From Microbacterium sp. (lineage in GTDB: Bacteria > Actinomycetota > Actinomycetes > Actinomycetales > Microbacteriaceae), in NCBI GenBank assembly GCA_017306415.1, contig JAFKIL010000003.1, positions 558,001 through 622,000 of the forward strand: 64,000 nt of DNA, read 5' to 3'. The first letter of the stretch is position 1, and each line of letters opens with the position of its first letter. Shown here piece after piece: positions 15,159-25,091 of this stretch. The notes under the pieces are model-generated. The model was not told where the DNA came from and made no database searches. It was given only the letters and a program-made list of their open reading frames with translations. Position numbers and translations under genes: made by a program.

Positions 15159-16283
15159 TCAGCCCGCGCTGTACGGCGCGACCACGACCTCGACGCGCTG
15201 GAACTCCTTGAGGTCGGAGTAGCCGGTGGTCGCCATCGACTTGCGCAGGGCACCGATCAGGTTGGCGGTGCCGTCGGCCACCGGGGCCGGGCCGTAGAGG
15301 ATCTCCTCGAGCGCCGCGACCTGCTCGACCTTCACCCGGCGACCGCGCGGGAGCTGAGGATGGTGCGACTCCGGACCCCAGTGATAGCCCTGACCGGGCG
15401 CGTCCGTCGCGCGGGCGAGCGCGACGCCGAGCATCACGGCGTCCGCGCCCATCGCGAGCGCCTTCACGATGTCGCCCGACGTTCCGACCCCGCCGTCGGC
15501 GATCACGTGGACGTACCGACCGCCGGACTCGTCCAGGTAGTCACGGCGGGCACCCGCCACGTCGGCGACGGCGGTCGCCATCGGGGCGTGGATGCCGAGG
15601 GTCGCGCGCGTCGTCGAGGCCGCTCCCCCGCCGAACCCGACGAGGACGCCGGCCGCCCCCGTGCGCATGAGGTGCAGGGCGGCCGTGTAGGTCGCCGCGC
15701 CGCCCACGATCACCGGGACGTCGAGGTCGTAGATGAACTTCTTGAGGTTGAGCGGCTCGTCGACGCTCGAGACGTGCTCGGCCGACACCGTCGTGCCGCG
15801 GATGACGAAGAGGTCGACGCCGGCCGCGACGACCGTCTCGTACAGCTGCTGCGTGCGCTGCGGTGTCAGCGCGCCCGCGACGGTCACGCCCGCGGCACGG
15901 ATCTCCGCCAGCCGGTCCCGCACGAGCTCCGGCTTGATCGGCTCGGCGTACAGCTCCTGCATCCGCCGCGTCGCGTCGCGACCCGGCATCCCGGCGATCT
16001 CCGCGAGGAGAGGCTCCGGGTCGTCGTAGCGCGTCCACAGACCCTCGAGGTCGAGCACGCCGAGACCGCCGAGCTGGCCGAGCATGATCGCCGTGCGCGG
16101 GCTCACCACCGAGTCCATCGGGGCCCCGATCACGGGGATGGAGAACGGGAACGCGTCGATCGTCCAGGCGGTGGAGACGTCTTCGGGATTGCGCGTGCGT
16201 CGCGACGGCACGACCGCGATGTCGTCGAACGTGTACGCGCGGCGAGCGCGCTTCGCGCGGCCGAGCTCGATGTCCATGCTCAC
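15159..16283 (-). CDS. guaB3: GuaB3 family IMP dehydrogenase-related protein
   Basis: The 374-residue protein is an IMPDH/GMP reductase-type TIM barrel without CBS domains: YTFDDIAVVPSRRTRNPEDV, FPFSIPVIGAPMDSVVSP and HVIADGGVGTSGDIVKAL. The loop that carries the catalytic cysteine in IMPDH (GSICTT) reads GGGAASTTRATLG, so that cysteine is absent, as in other actinobacterial GuaB3 proteins. The reaction is therefore not assured; a role in purine nucleotide interconversion is likely from family knowledge. The GTG start at 16283 is 6 nt from a TAGGCT -10 box, and an ATG two codons later is an alternative. Canonical guaB is separate at 20982. Confidence 0.88.
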   Translation of the reverse strand: MSMDIELGRAKRARRAYTFDDIAVVPSRRTRNPEDVSTAWTIDAFPFSIPVIGAPMDSVVSPRTAIMLGQLGGLGVLDLEGLWTRYDDPEPLLAEIAGMPGRDATRRMQELYAEPIKPELVRDRLAEIRAAGVTVAGALTPQRTQQLYETVVAAGVDLFVIRGTTVSAEHVSSVDEPLNLKKFIYDLDVPVIVGGAATYTAALHLMRTGAAGVLVGFGGGAASTTRATLGIHAPMATAVADVAGARRDYLDESGGRYVHVIADGGVGTSGDIVKALAMGADAVMLGVALARATDAPGQGYHWGPESHHPQLPRGRRVKVEQVAALEEILYGPAPVADGTANLIGALRKSMATTGYSDLKEFQRVEVVVAPYSAG

Positions 16284-16289
16284 GACCTC

Positions 16290-16295
16290 AGCCTA
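16290..16295 (-). promoter_or_regulatory. -10 box of the guaB3-SURF1 operon (leaderless type)
   Basis: TAGGCT on the minus strand ends 6 nt before GTG 16283. Confidence 0.5.
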
Positions 16296-16330
16296 CCCGC
16301 GCCGCCCTCGACGCCCGCCTCCGGTCGCCG

Positions 16331-18019
16331 TCACCGGGCGCGCGCGACACGGGACTCGTCCCAGACGGCGGTGTCGGACTCGTAGACCCGGCCGTCGGAT
16401 CCGAAGACGAGGAACCGGTCGAACGAGCGGGCGAACCACCGGTCGTGGGTGACCGCGAGCACGGTCCCCTCGAAGCGGGCGAGGGCTTCCTCGAGCGCCT
16501 CGGCGGAGACGAGGTCGAGGTTGTCGGTCGGCTCGTCGAGCAGGAGCAGGGTCGCCCCGCTGAGCTCCAGGAGCAGCACCTGGAACCGCGCCTGCTGACC
16601 GCCGGACAGGCTGTCGAACGACTGCTCCGCCTGACGGATGAGGCCGTAGCGGTCGAGCGCCGAGCTCGCGGCATCCCGCGGCAGACCCGTCCGCACGTCG
16701 TCACCACGATGCAGGATCTCCAGGAGCGTGCGCCCGGTGAACTCCGGATGCCGGTGCGTCTGCGCGAACCATCCGGGTGTTACGCGCGCGCCGAGCACGG
16801 CGCGGCCGGTGTGCGCGACCGGCTCCAGCCCCGCGCCGGTCGCCGTGACGTGGCCGAGCGTGGCATCCGGGTCCGTGCCGCCGCGTGCGAGGAGGCGCAG
16901 GAAGTGCGACTTGCCCGAGCCGTTCGAGCCGAGCACGGCGACGCGGTCGCCGAACCACACCTCGAGGTCGAACGGGCGCATCAGACCGGTGAGCTCGAGG
17001 CCCTCGGCGACGATCGCACGCTTGCCCGTTCGCGCTCCCCGCAGCCGCAGCGACAGATCCTGCGCCGGCGGCCGCTCCTCGGGCGGGCCCGCCTCCTCGA
17101 ACTTGCGCAGCCGCGTCTGCGCCGCGCGGTACCGGGAGGCGAAGCCGTCGTTGTTCGCGGCCTTGACCTTGAGCGTCGCGACGAGTGTACGCAGCTTCTC
17201 GTGCTGCTCGTCCCAGCGGCGGCGCAGCTCGTCGAGTCGCGACATGCGGTCCTCGCGCGCCTGGTGGTAGTTCGCGAAGCCGCCGCCGTGCACCCACGCC
17301 GAACTGCCGACGGGGCTCGCCTCGAGCGTCACGATCCGGTCGGCCGCCCTCGCCAGCAGCTCGCGATCGTGCGAGACCAGCAGGACGGTCTTGGGCGACT
17401 GACGCAGCTGCTCCTCCAGCCAGCGCTTCCCGGGGACGTCGAGGTAGTTGTCCGGCTCGTCGAGCAGCAGCACCTCGTCGGGTCCGCGGAGAAGGGCCTC
17501 GAGCGCGAGGCGCTTCTGCTCGCCGCCCGAGAGGGTGACCAGGTCACGGAAGCGCGCCCGTTCGTACGGGATGCCGAGCGCCGCGGTGGTGCACGCATCC
17601 CACACCGTCTCGTGCTCGTAGCCCCCCGCGTCGGCGTAGTCGGCGAGCGCGGCGGCGTAGCGCATCTGCGTGTCCGTGTCGTCGCGCTCGATGATCGCGT
17701 CCTCGGCGGCCTCGAGCTCGCGCGCGGCATCCCGCACCCGCGCGGGCGCGACGGCGACGAGGAGGTCCTGGACGGTCTGCCCCGCGTCGGCATGCCCGAC
17801 GAACTGGTCCATCACGCCGAGGCCGCCGCCGATGGCGATCGTCCCGCCGTGCGCCGCGAGCTCTCCGCGCACGATGCGCAGCAGCGTCGTCTTCCCCGCG
17901 CCGTTCGCGCCGATCAGCGCCGTGGTCGACCCCTCGCCGACGCGGAACGTGACCTCGTCGAGCAGCGGCCGCCCGTCGGGCAGCACGAACGAGACGCCGT
18001 TGACGTCGATATACCCCAT
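16331..18019 (-). CDS. ABC-F family ATPase (duplicated ABC domains, no membrane part)
   Basis: The 562-residue protein has two ABC cassettes and no membrane helices. Domain 1 has Walker A GANGAGKTT, signature LSGGEQKR and Walker B LLLDEPDNYLD. Domain 2 has GSNGSGKS, LSGGQQARFQ and LLLDEPTDNLD. A charged linker between them (about 240-320, LDELRRRWDEQHEKLRTL) corresponds to the P-site tRNA-interaction region of ABC-F proteins. The family acts on ribosomes, either as translation factors (EttA-like) or as antibiotic protection factors; which applies here is unclear. The start is ATG 18019 (MGYIDVNGVSF) with GGTGGA upstream; frames extending further upstream are not coding. A TAAGCT box near 18060 on the minus strand may be the -10. 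Confidence 0.87.
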   Translation of the reverse strand: MGYIDVNGVSFVLPDGRPLLDEVTFRVGEGSTTALIGANGAGKTTLLRIVRGELAAHGGTIAIGGGLGVMDQFVGHADAGQTVQDLLVAVAPARVRDAARELEAAEDAIIERDDTDTQMRYAAALADYADAGGYEHETVWDACTTAALGIPYERARFRDLVTLSGGEQKRLALEALLRGPDEVLLLDEPDNYLDVPGKRWLEEQLRQSPKTVLLVSHDRELLARAADRIVTLEASPVGSSAWVHGGGFANYHQAREDRMSRLDELRRRWDEQHEKLRTLVATLKVKAANNDGFASRYRAAQTRLRKFEEAGPPEERPPAQDLSLRLRGARTGKRAIVAEGLELTGLMRPFDLEVWFGDRVAVLGSNGSGKSHFLRLLARGGTDPDATLGHVTATGAGLEPVAHTGRAVLGARVTPGWFAQTHRHPEFTGRTLLEILHRGDDVRTGLPRDAASSALDRYGLIRQAEQSFDSLSGGQQARFQVLLLELSGATLLLLDEPTDNLDLVSAEALEEALARFEGTVLAVTHDRWFARSFDRFLVFGSDGRVYESDTAVWDESRVARAR

Positions 18020-18167
18020 GTCGATTCCACCATCCGCTCCGGATGCGGAGCCGACCAGCTTATCCGAACCCCGCCGGCGCCCCTCCACCGAGTGAGAAAT
18101 GCCCGAGCGCGCGAGCCGCCGGCGCGTTACACGCGCCTCGGCATGTCTCGGCGGGCACGGCCGCGGT

Positions 18168-18806
18168 TCACCAGGGATCGTCGCCGCGGGGGCTGATCTC
18201 CAGCACCTGGGCGAGCTTGCTCGGGAAGCAGGTCTCGAACATCTCGGTGATCCGGGGGTCACGGTCGTAATCGTCGACGAGGCGCAGCCCGATCATCGTC
18301 GTGATCAGCATCCCCTCCGCGAGGAACTCCCGCGCGGCCTCGGGGTCGAACCCCGCATCGCGGATGAACGCCCACACGCGGGCGAAGCCGTCGCGGGCGC
18401 GGGGGCCGATCACGGGATGGGCCCCGAGCAGGAACGCGTGCGACAGGGTCTGATGCAGGCCACGCACCTCGAGCAGGCCGACGTAGGCGTGACCGATCCG
18501 CCTCTGCAGCGGGTCCTCGGCGGTCGTGTCTTCCACCGCGGCACGGAACGCCGACAGCAGGATCTCGAGACATTCGTTGAGCGCCGCGAGAAACAGGCTC
18601 TCCTTCGACCCGAACAGGCGGACCACGTAGGGCTGGCTGACGCCCGCGGCCTTCGCCACCTCGTCGGTGGTGGCGCCGACGTACCCGCGCGCGCCGAAGA
18701 CGGCGATCGCAGCACGGACGATCTGCTCCCGCCGCTCGTCCGAGGAGAGCCGTCGGGAGGTCTCGGATGCGGGGGCCGGTGCGGTCGGAGAACTCACGCT
18801 TGACAT
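18168..18806 (-). CDS. TetR family transcriptional repressor
   Basis: The 212-residue protein has an N-terminal TetR DNA-binding domain (about 23-70: RREQIVRAAIAVFGARGYVG, TTDEVAKAAGVSQPYVVRLF, GSKESLFLAAL) and an all-helical ligand-binding domain. It is divergent from an MFS drug transporter gene with 73 bp between starts. That gap holds two matching 16-bp operators, the first directly abutting its own start codon, so it very probably represses both genes. The inducer is unknown; substrates of the transporter are candidates. ATG 18806 begins MSSVSSPTAPAP, a low-complexity leader preceding the HTH domain. Confidence 0.92.
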   Translation of the reverse strand: MSSVSSPTAPAPASETSRRLSSDERREQIVRAAIAVFGARGYVGATTDEVAKAAGVSQPYVVRLFGSKESLFLAALNECLEILLSAFRAAVEDTTAEDPLQRRIGHAYVGLLEVRGLHQTLSHAFLLGAHPVIGPRARDGFARVWAFIRDAGFDPEAAREFLAEGMLITTMIGLRLVDDYDRDPRITEMFETCFPSKLAQVLEISPRGDDPW

Positions 18807-18822
18807 GTTATCAGTCGATTAC
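18807..18822. promoter_or_regulatory. TetR operator 1
   Basis: GTTATC-AGTC-GATTAC, one mismatch from a perfect 6-4-6 palindrome, directly next to the tetR start codon. It matches operator 2 in sequence and orientation; the copies are 33 bp apart (about three helical turns). Confidence 0.7.
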
Positions 18823-18839
18823 TACATTCGTCCTCGGTA

Positions 18840-18855
18840 GTAATCATTCGATTAC
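18840..18855. promoter_or_regulatory. TetR operator 2
   Basis: GTAATC-ATTC-GATTAC is a perfect 6-4-6 palindrome lying 24 bp upstream of the MFS start codon. A second, overlapping inverted repeat (GATTACTAC at 18817-18825 with GTAGTAATC at 18837-18845) links the two operators. Confidence 0.7.
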
Positions 18856-18879
18856 AAACAGTGCGAACGGAACCCGACC

Positions 18880-20322
18880 ATGACGTCAGACCTGCTCCAG
18901 GCCCCGAGCCCGGCCCCGGCCGATCGCGCACCCTCGCGACGCCCGTTCGCTCTCGTCGTCGCCGCGGCATCCCTCCCGATGTTCATGGCCACGCTGGACA
19001 ACCTCGTGATGACCAACGCGCTCCCGGTGCTGCACACGCAGCTGCACGCCTCGGTCGAGCAGCTGCAGTGGTTCGTGAACGCCTACACGCTCGCCTTCGC
19101 CGGGGCGATCCTCCTCGCGTCCGCCCTCGGCGACCGCTTCGGGCGCCGCACGGTCTTCGTGATCGGGATCGCGATCTTCGGGATCGGGTCCGTCCTCGCG
19201 GCACTCAGCGCAGACCCGACGCAGCTCATCGTGGCGCGGGCCATCCAGGGCTTCGGCGCCGCCGGGGTCCTCCCCCTTTCGCTCGCCCTCATCTCGGGCG
19301 CCGTGGCCCCCGAACGCCGGCCCCTCGCGATCGGGATCTGGGGCGGGATCTCCGGCCTCGGCGTCGCGGCCGGACCCCTCATCGGCGGCGCCGTGATGGA
19401 GGGGTGGAGCTGGCAGGCGATCTTCTGGATCAACGTCCCGGTTGCGGTCGTCGCCATCCCGCTCGTCCTCTTCGCCCTCCGCAACGACTTCGGCACGCGG
19501 GAGCGCATCGACGTCCTCGGGGTGCTGCTCGTCGGTCTCGGCGTGCTCGCGCTCGTCCACGCGATCGTCCGCGGCAACGACGACGGCTGGGACTCGGTCG
19601 GCGTCGTCGCCGAGATCGTGGCGGCCGCGGTGCTCCTCGGCGTGTTCGTAGTGTGGCAATGGCGGGGCAGGGCGCCCATCCTTCCGCTCCGGCTGTTCCG
19701 CGACCGCTCGTTCACGATCACCAACGTCGTCGGATTCGGCTTCAGCTTCGGCACGTTCGGCGCCGTGTTCATCCTCATCCAGTACATGCAGGTCGTGCAG
19801 GGGGCGAGCCCCCTCGAGGCCGCCGTGCGCACGACACCCTGGACGATGGCCCCGATGGTGATCGCCCCGCTCGCGGGCATCTTCGCGCCGCGCATCGGGA
19901 CGCGGATGCTGATGATCGCGGGGCTCCTGCTCCAGGCCGGCGCCCTCGGCTGGCTGGCGGCCACGATGTCGACCGACACCCCCTACGCCGAGATGGTCGC
20001 GCCGTTCATCATGGCCGGGGTCGGCATGGGGCTGGTGTTCGCGCCGTCCGCCACGGCGCTCCTCGCGACGCTCGGGGTGCTCGACCACGCCAAGGCGTCG
20101 GGCGTCAACTCGACCGTGCGCGAGATCGGCATCGCCTTGGGCACCGCGGTCATGACCGCCGTCTTCCTCGGGGCGGGTGGCCAGCTCGTCCCGGACCTCT
20201 ACGTGACGGCGGCGCAGCCGGCCGTCTACGTGGGTGCCGCGGTGCTGCTGGCCACCGCGATCGTCGCGCTGTGGCTGCCCGCCGGCCGCTCATCGACCCG
20301 GACGGCGACGGTCGCTCACTGA
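18880..20322 (+). CDS. MFS transporter, DHA2 (EmrB/QacA) drug efflux family
   Basis: The 480-residue protein has about 14 predicted membrane segments and the MFS motifs: TLDNLVMTNALPVL in helix 1 (the DHA2 D-x-T-x-V-N-x-A-L-P type motif), GDRFGRRTVF (motif A) after helix 2, and ARAIQGFGAAGVLPLSLALI (motif C-like). DHA2 members are proton-driven exporters of hydrophobic drugs, dyes or antibiotics. The gene is divergent from tetR and under the same two operators. ATG 18880 begins MTSDLLQAPSPAP, a soluble leader. The C-terminus stops 7 nt short of the convergent TMEM175-like gene. The true substrate is not predictable from sequence. Confidence 0.92.
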   Translation: MTSDLLQAPSPAPADRAPSRRPFALVVAAASLPMFMATLDNLVMTNALPVLHTQLHASVEQLQWFVNAYTLAFAGAILLASALGDRFGRRTVFVIGIAIFGIGSVLAALSADPTQLIVARAIQGFGAAGVLPLSLALISGAVAPERRPLAIGIWGGISGLGVAAGPLIGGAVMEGWSWQAIFWINVPVAVVAIPLVLFALRNDFGTRERIDVLGVLLVGLGVLALVHAIVRGNDDGWDSVGVVAEIVAAAVLLGVFVVWQWRGRAPILPLRLFRDRSFTITNVVGFGFSFGTFGAVFILIQYMQVVQGASPLEAAVRTTPWTMAPMVIAPLAGIFAPRIGTRMLMIAGLLLQAGALGWLAATMSTDTPYAEMVAPFIMAGVGMGLVFAPSATALLATLGVLDHAKASGVNSTVREIGIALGTAVMTAVFLGAGGQLVPDLYVTAAQPAVYVGAAVLLATAIVALWLPAGRSSTRTATVAH

Positions 20323-20329
20323 GCACCGG

Positions 20330-20950
20330 TCAGCCCCTCCGGCCTCCCCGCTGCAGCAGCAGGGTGAGCGGACCGTTCAGGAAGAAGACGCAGAACCCCC
20401 ACGAGCCGACCCACGGCGACAGCGCCGCCGCGACGGCGCCGCAGACGACGGCGGCCACCCCGCCGGCGTTCTCCGCCCGCGCGCCCTCCCTCGCCTCCGG
20501 CTTCAGCAGATGACCGTCCCGCGACGCCGCCCAGGCCCAAGACAGATAGCCGATCAGCGCGGCGAAGAAGAAGTTGACGGGAAGCATGACGCGGCCCGCG
20601 ACGAACTCCGAGTACTCCGCGACGAGGCTCGTCGTGAAGGGGATGAGCACGATGAACAGCAGCCGGACGTTGTTGAGCCACAGCAGCGTGGCATCCGCCT
20701 TCGCCAGGGAACGGAACTGGTCGAAGTGCACCATCCAGAGCAGACTCAGCAGGAGGAAGCTGACCACGAAGGCGGTGACGTTGTCGGCGAGTCCGCCCAG
20801 CGCGGCCCACATCTCCGCGTCGCTCCTCACCGCCCCGAGCGCCTGCGCGCTGAGGTCGAGGACGAGGAGCGTCGCCGCGATCGCGAAGACCGCGTCTGTG
20901 TAGGCCTCCACGCGCGAGATGGCGTAGAAGCTGGGCGTCCGATCGGCCAT
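20330..20950 (-). CDS. TMEM175 family potassium channel-like membrane protein (DUF1211)
   Basis: The 206-residue protein has six hydrophobic segments. The first helix, AYTDAVFAIAATLLVLDL, corresponds to the pore-lining F-S-D-x-V-F-A-I-x-x-T-L motif of prokaryotic TMEM175 channels, with Tyr-Thr in place of Phe-Ser. A LLWMVHFDQFRSLAKAD segment follows, also typical. Bacterial members form tetrameric, weakly K+-selective channels in the plasma membrane. The change in the motif is conservative around Asp and the hydrophobic constriction residues, so function is plausible but not proven. ATG 20950 lies 6 nt after a TAGCCT -10 box (leaderless type). It is a single-gene unit. Confidence 0.85.
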   Translation of the reverse strand: MADRTPSFYAISRVEAYTDAVFAIAATLLVLDLSAQALGAVRSDAEMWAALGGLADNVTAFVVSFLLLSLLWMVHFDQFRSLAKADATLLWLNNVRLLFIVLIPFTTSLVAEYSEFVAGRVMLPVNFFFAALIGYLSWAWAASRDGHLLKPEAREGARAENAGGVAAVVCGAVAAALSPWVGSWGFCVFFLNGPLTLLLQRGGRRG

Positions 20951-20956
20951 GCGCCC

Positions 20957-20962
20957 AGGCTA
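20957..20962 (-). promoter_or_regulatory. -10 box of the TMEM175-like gene (leaderless type)
   Basis: TAGCCT on the minus strand ends 6 nt before ATG 20950. Confidence 0.5.
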
Positions 20963-20981
20963 GCGGCGGCGACCGCCCTCG

Positions 20982-22625
<1,644 letters not shown>

Positions 22626-22668
22626 TCACGGCTTGAACGGATTCGTGGTCGAAACACGATCGACACAA

Positions 22669-22674
22669 TAGGCT
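22669..22674 (+). promoter_or_regulatory. Possible -10 box of the liv operon
   Basis: TAGGCT lies 62 nt before the livH start codon, with a weak -35-like TGGTCG 17 nt upstream. The 252-bp gap between guaB and livH holds nothing else recognisable. Confidence 0.35.
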
Positions 22675-22736
22675 CGTACGGTCGCATCACCGCCGATTCG
22701 ACACGATCATCGGTGCAGCGACGGACTGGAGGATCT

Positions 22737-24101
22737 GTGGGTTCCAGGACAACGACCGCGATGCGATCTGCGCGATTGATCGTCATGGCGATGGGGGCAC
22801 TGCTGATAGCGCTCTTCGTGATCACGGCCTCTCCCCCCGCACACGCGGCCGATGCCACCCCGACTCCGGGGGCGACGGCGGGCGAGGTCCAGACCGAGCC
22901 GTGCACCCCCACCGCGACGGTCGGATGTCTCGCCGGCACGCTTCCGGCCGGAGGCGCGGGCGTGGAGATCACGGCGACCGGCCCGGCAGGGACCTTCACG
23001 GCCAAGACCAACAATTCGGGTCAGTGGTCCATCGCGGTGACGCAGGCGGGAAACTACACCGTCAGTCTCGATGCGAGCACGCTTCCGGACGGCGTGAAGC
23101 TCAAGGACGACTCGTCGCGTCCCTTCGCCGTGACGCTCGGGGCGACCCGGGGCGTGCTGTTCAGCATCGCGACGGATTCGTCGGGCGGCAAGGGCGGCGC
23201 GACCGCCGGCACCGGCTTCGACTGGGGCCGCCTCGCGCAGCAGGCGGCATCCGGTCTCCGGCTCGGGCTCCTCCTCGCCCTCGCGGCGGTCGGCCTCTCG
23301 CTGATCTACGGCACCACGGGCATCTCGAACTTCGCGCACGGCGAGCTCGTCACGCTCGGCGGCCTCCTGGCGTTCGTCTTCGCGAACCTGATGGGGCTCA
23401 ACCTGTGGGTCGCGGCGATCATCGTCGTGATCATCAGCGGGGCGTTCGGCTATCTGCAGGACGTCGTCATCTGGAAGCCCTTGCGGCGAAGGCGATTGAG
23501 TCTCACCCAGCTCATGATCGTGACGATCGGCATGTCGCTGGCGCTGCAGTACACGTTCCAGTTCTTCATCGGCGCCTCCACGGTACGCATCGTCACGGCG
23601 AACCCGGTCCCGATCAAGATGGGCCCTGTCAGCCTCAGCCTGGACTCCCTGGTCGCGATGGGCATCGCGGTGGTCGTCCTCGGCGCGGTGGGCTTCTTCC
23701 TCCTGCGCACGCGCGTCGGTCGCGCCACCCGTGCGGTGAGCGACAACCCCGCGCTGGCGGCGGCATCCGGCATCAACGTCGACGGCGTCATCCGGCTCAT
23801 CTGGACCGCCGCGGCCGCGCTCGCCGGCCTCTCCGGCATCCTGCTCGGACTGGTCCTGAACGGCATCAACTGGATGACGGGCATGCAGCTGCTGCTGCTG
23901 CTCTTCTCCGCGGTGACGCTCGGCGGGCTCGGGACGGCGTTCGGCGCCCTCGTGGGCGCCCTCATCATCGGGATGACGGTGGAGCTGACCAACATCTGGC
24001 TCCCCGGTGACTTCAAGTACGCGACGGCGCTGGTCCTGCTGATCCTGCTGCTGCTGGTGAGACCGCAGGGCATCTTCGGGCGCAAGGAACGGGTGGGCTG
24101 A
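22737..24101 (+). CDS. livH: Branched-chain amino acid ABC transporter permease LivH with secreted N-terminal domain
   Basis: The 454-residue protein has two parts. Residues 1-38 form a signal-peptide-like segment ending PPAHA. Residues about 60-147 form a beta-rich domain (GVEITATGPAGTFTAKTNNS, then GQWSIAVTQAGNYTVSLD) resembling carboxypeptidase-regulatory/Cna-B-type folds, with Cys56 and Cys64 as a possible disulfide. The LivH permease begins near 172 (LRLGLLLALAAVGLSLIYGT, TGISNFAHGELVTLGGLLA) and continues with eight or so helices. Ordinary LivH proteins (about 290 residues) lack the extra domain, which should sit outside the membrane, perhaps positioning the binding protein. The GTG start is fixed by GGAGGAT directly upstream. 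It is first in livHMGF, with livM starting 3 nt after its stop. Confidence 0.88.
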   Translation: MGSRTTTAMRSARLIVMAMGALLIALFVITASPPAHAADATPTPGATAGEVQTEPCTPTATVGCLAGTLPAGGAGVEITATGPAGTFTAKTNNSGQWSIAVTQAGNYTVSLDASTLPDGVKLKDDSSRPFAVTLGATRGVLFSIATDSSGGKGGATAGTGFDWGRLAQQAASGLRLGLLLALAAVGLSLIYGTTGISNFAHGELVTLGGLLAFVFANLMGLNLWVAAIIVVIISGAFGYLQDVVIWKPLRRRRLSLTQLMIVTIGMSLALQYTFQFFIGASTVRIVTANPVPIKMGPVSLSLDSLVAMGIAVVVLGAVGFFLLRTRVGRATRAVSDNPALAAASGINVDGVIRLIWTAAAALAGLSGILLGLVLNGINWMTGMQLLLLLFSAVTLGGLGTAFGALVGALIIGMTVELTNIWLPGDFKYATALVLLILLLLVRPQGIFGRKERVG

Positions 24102-24104
24102 CGC

Positions 24105-25091
24105 ATGGACCAGATCATCGGAATCCTTCGCGACATGTCGTCGACGGCCATCGCGCCCTCGACCGCGGCGTTCGCCATCGCGGCGATCGGCCTCAACATC
24201 CACTTCGGCTACACCGGGCTCCTCAACATGGGTCAGGCCGGCTTCATGCTGCTCGGCGCGTACGGCTACGCGGTGTCGGTCTCGGCGGGCCTCGGCTTCT
24301 GGCTGTCGCTGCTGATCGCGCTGCTCGTGGTCCTCGTGTTCAGCTTCATCCTGGGCATACCGACGCTGAAGCTGAGGGGCGACTATCTGGCGATCGTCAC
24401 GATCTCGGCCGCCGAGATCGTCCGCATGGTGGGCAGATCGAGCATCATGAACCCGATCACCGGCGGCAGCAACGGCATCCCGAACAGCCACTACAGCCAG
24501 CCGTTCAACGACCTGTCGTTCTTCGGCGACGGCCAGACGACGATCCTGTGGTGGACGTACGACAACACGGGCGTCAACGGCTGGTGGATCCGCTTCGTGG
24601 CATGGGCCCTCGCGCTCCTGCTGTGCCTCCTGGTGTGGCTGCTCGTGCGCAGCCCGTGGGGCCGTGTGCTCAAGGGCATCCGAGAGGACGAGGACGCCGT
24701 GCGCAGCCTCGGCAAGAGCGCGTACTCCTTCAAGATGCAGGCGCTCATCCTCGGCGGCCTGATCGGCGCCCTCGCGGGCATCATCTACGTGCTCCCGACG
24801 TCGGTCCAACCGGACGGCCTGGGCAGGTCGACGACGTTCTTCATCTGGACGGCGCTCCTCCTTGGCGGCGCGGCGACGATCTTCGGTCCGATCCTCGGCC
24901 CGATCCTCTTCTTCGTCGTGCGCATCTTCATCCAGGACGTCACGCGACTCGTGGTGCCGCCGTCGGTCATGTCCGGCCAGCAGACCGAGCAGTTCTCGTG
25001 GATCCTGATCGGGATCGCGCTCATGCTCCTCGTGATCTTCCGACCACAGGGCATCCTCGGCAACAAGAAGGAGCTGAGCTTCAATGTCTGA
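24105..25091 (+). CDS. livM: Branched-chain amino acid ABC transporter permease LivM
   Basis: The 328-residue membrane protein carries LivM hallmarks: LNIHFGYTGLLNMGQAGFMLLGAYGYA near 30-55, LRGDYLAIVTISAAEIVR and the cytoplasmic coupling segment SPWGRVLKGIREDEDAVRSLGK. It forms the transmembrane channel with LivH for import of branched-chain amino acids or chemically related amides/amino acids; the true substrate depends on the binding protein. The C-terminus PQGILGNKKELSFNV is cytoplasmic. The downstream ATPase gene overlaps its 3' end by 8 nt, indicating coupled translation. Confidence 0.93.
   Translation: MDQIIGILRDMSSTAIAPSTAAFAIAAIGLNIHFGYTGLLNMGQAGFMLLGAYGYAVSVSAGLGFWLSLLIALLVVLVFSFILGIPTLKLRGDYLAIVTISAAEIVRMVGRSSIMNPITGGSNGIPNSHYSQPFNDLSFFGDGQTTILWWTYDNTGVNGWWIRFVAWALALLLCLLVWLLVRSPWGRVLKGIREDEDAVRSLGKSAYSFKMQALILGGLIGALAGIIYVLPTSVQPDGLGRSTTFFIWTALLLGGAATIFGPILGPILFFVVRIFIQDVTRLVVPPSVMSGQQTEQFSWILIGIALMLLVIFRPQGILGNKKELSFNV

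Noticed and set aside
18886-20088. A long minus-strand frame antisense to the MFS gene
   Set aside because: His/Arg/Glu-rich translation without motifs, typical of antisense frames in high-GC genes.
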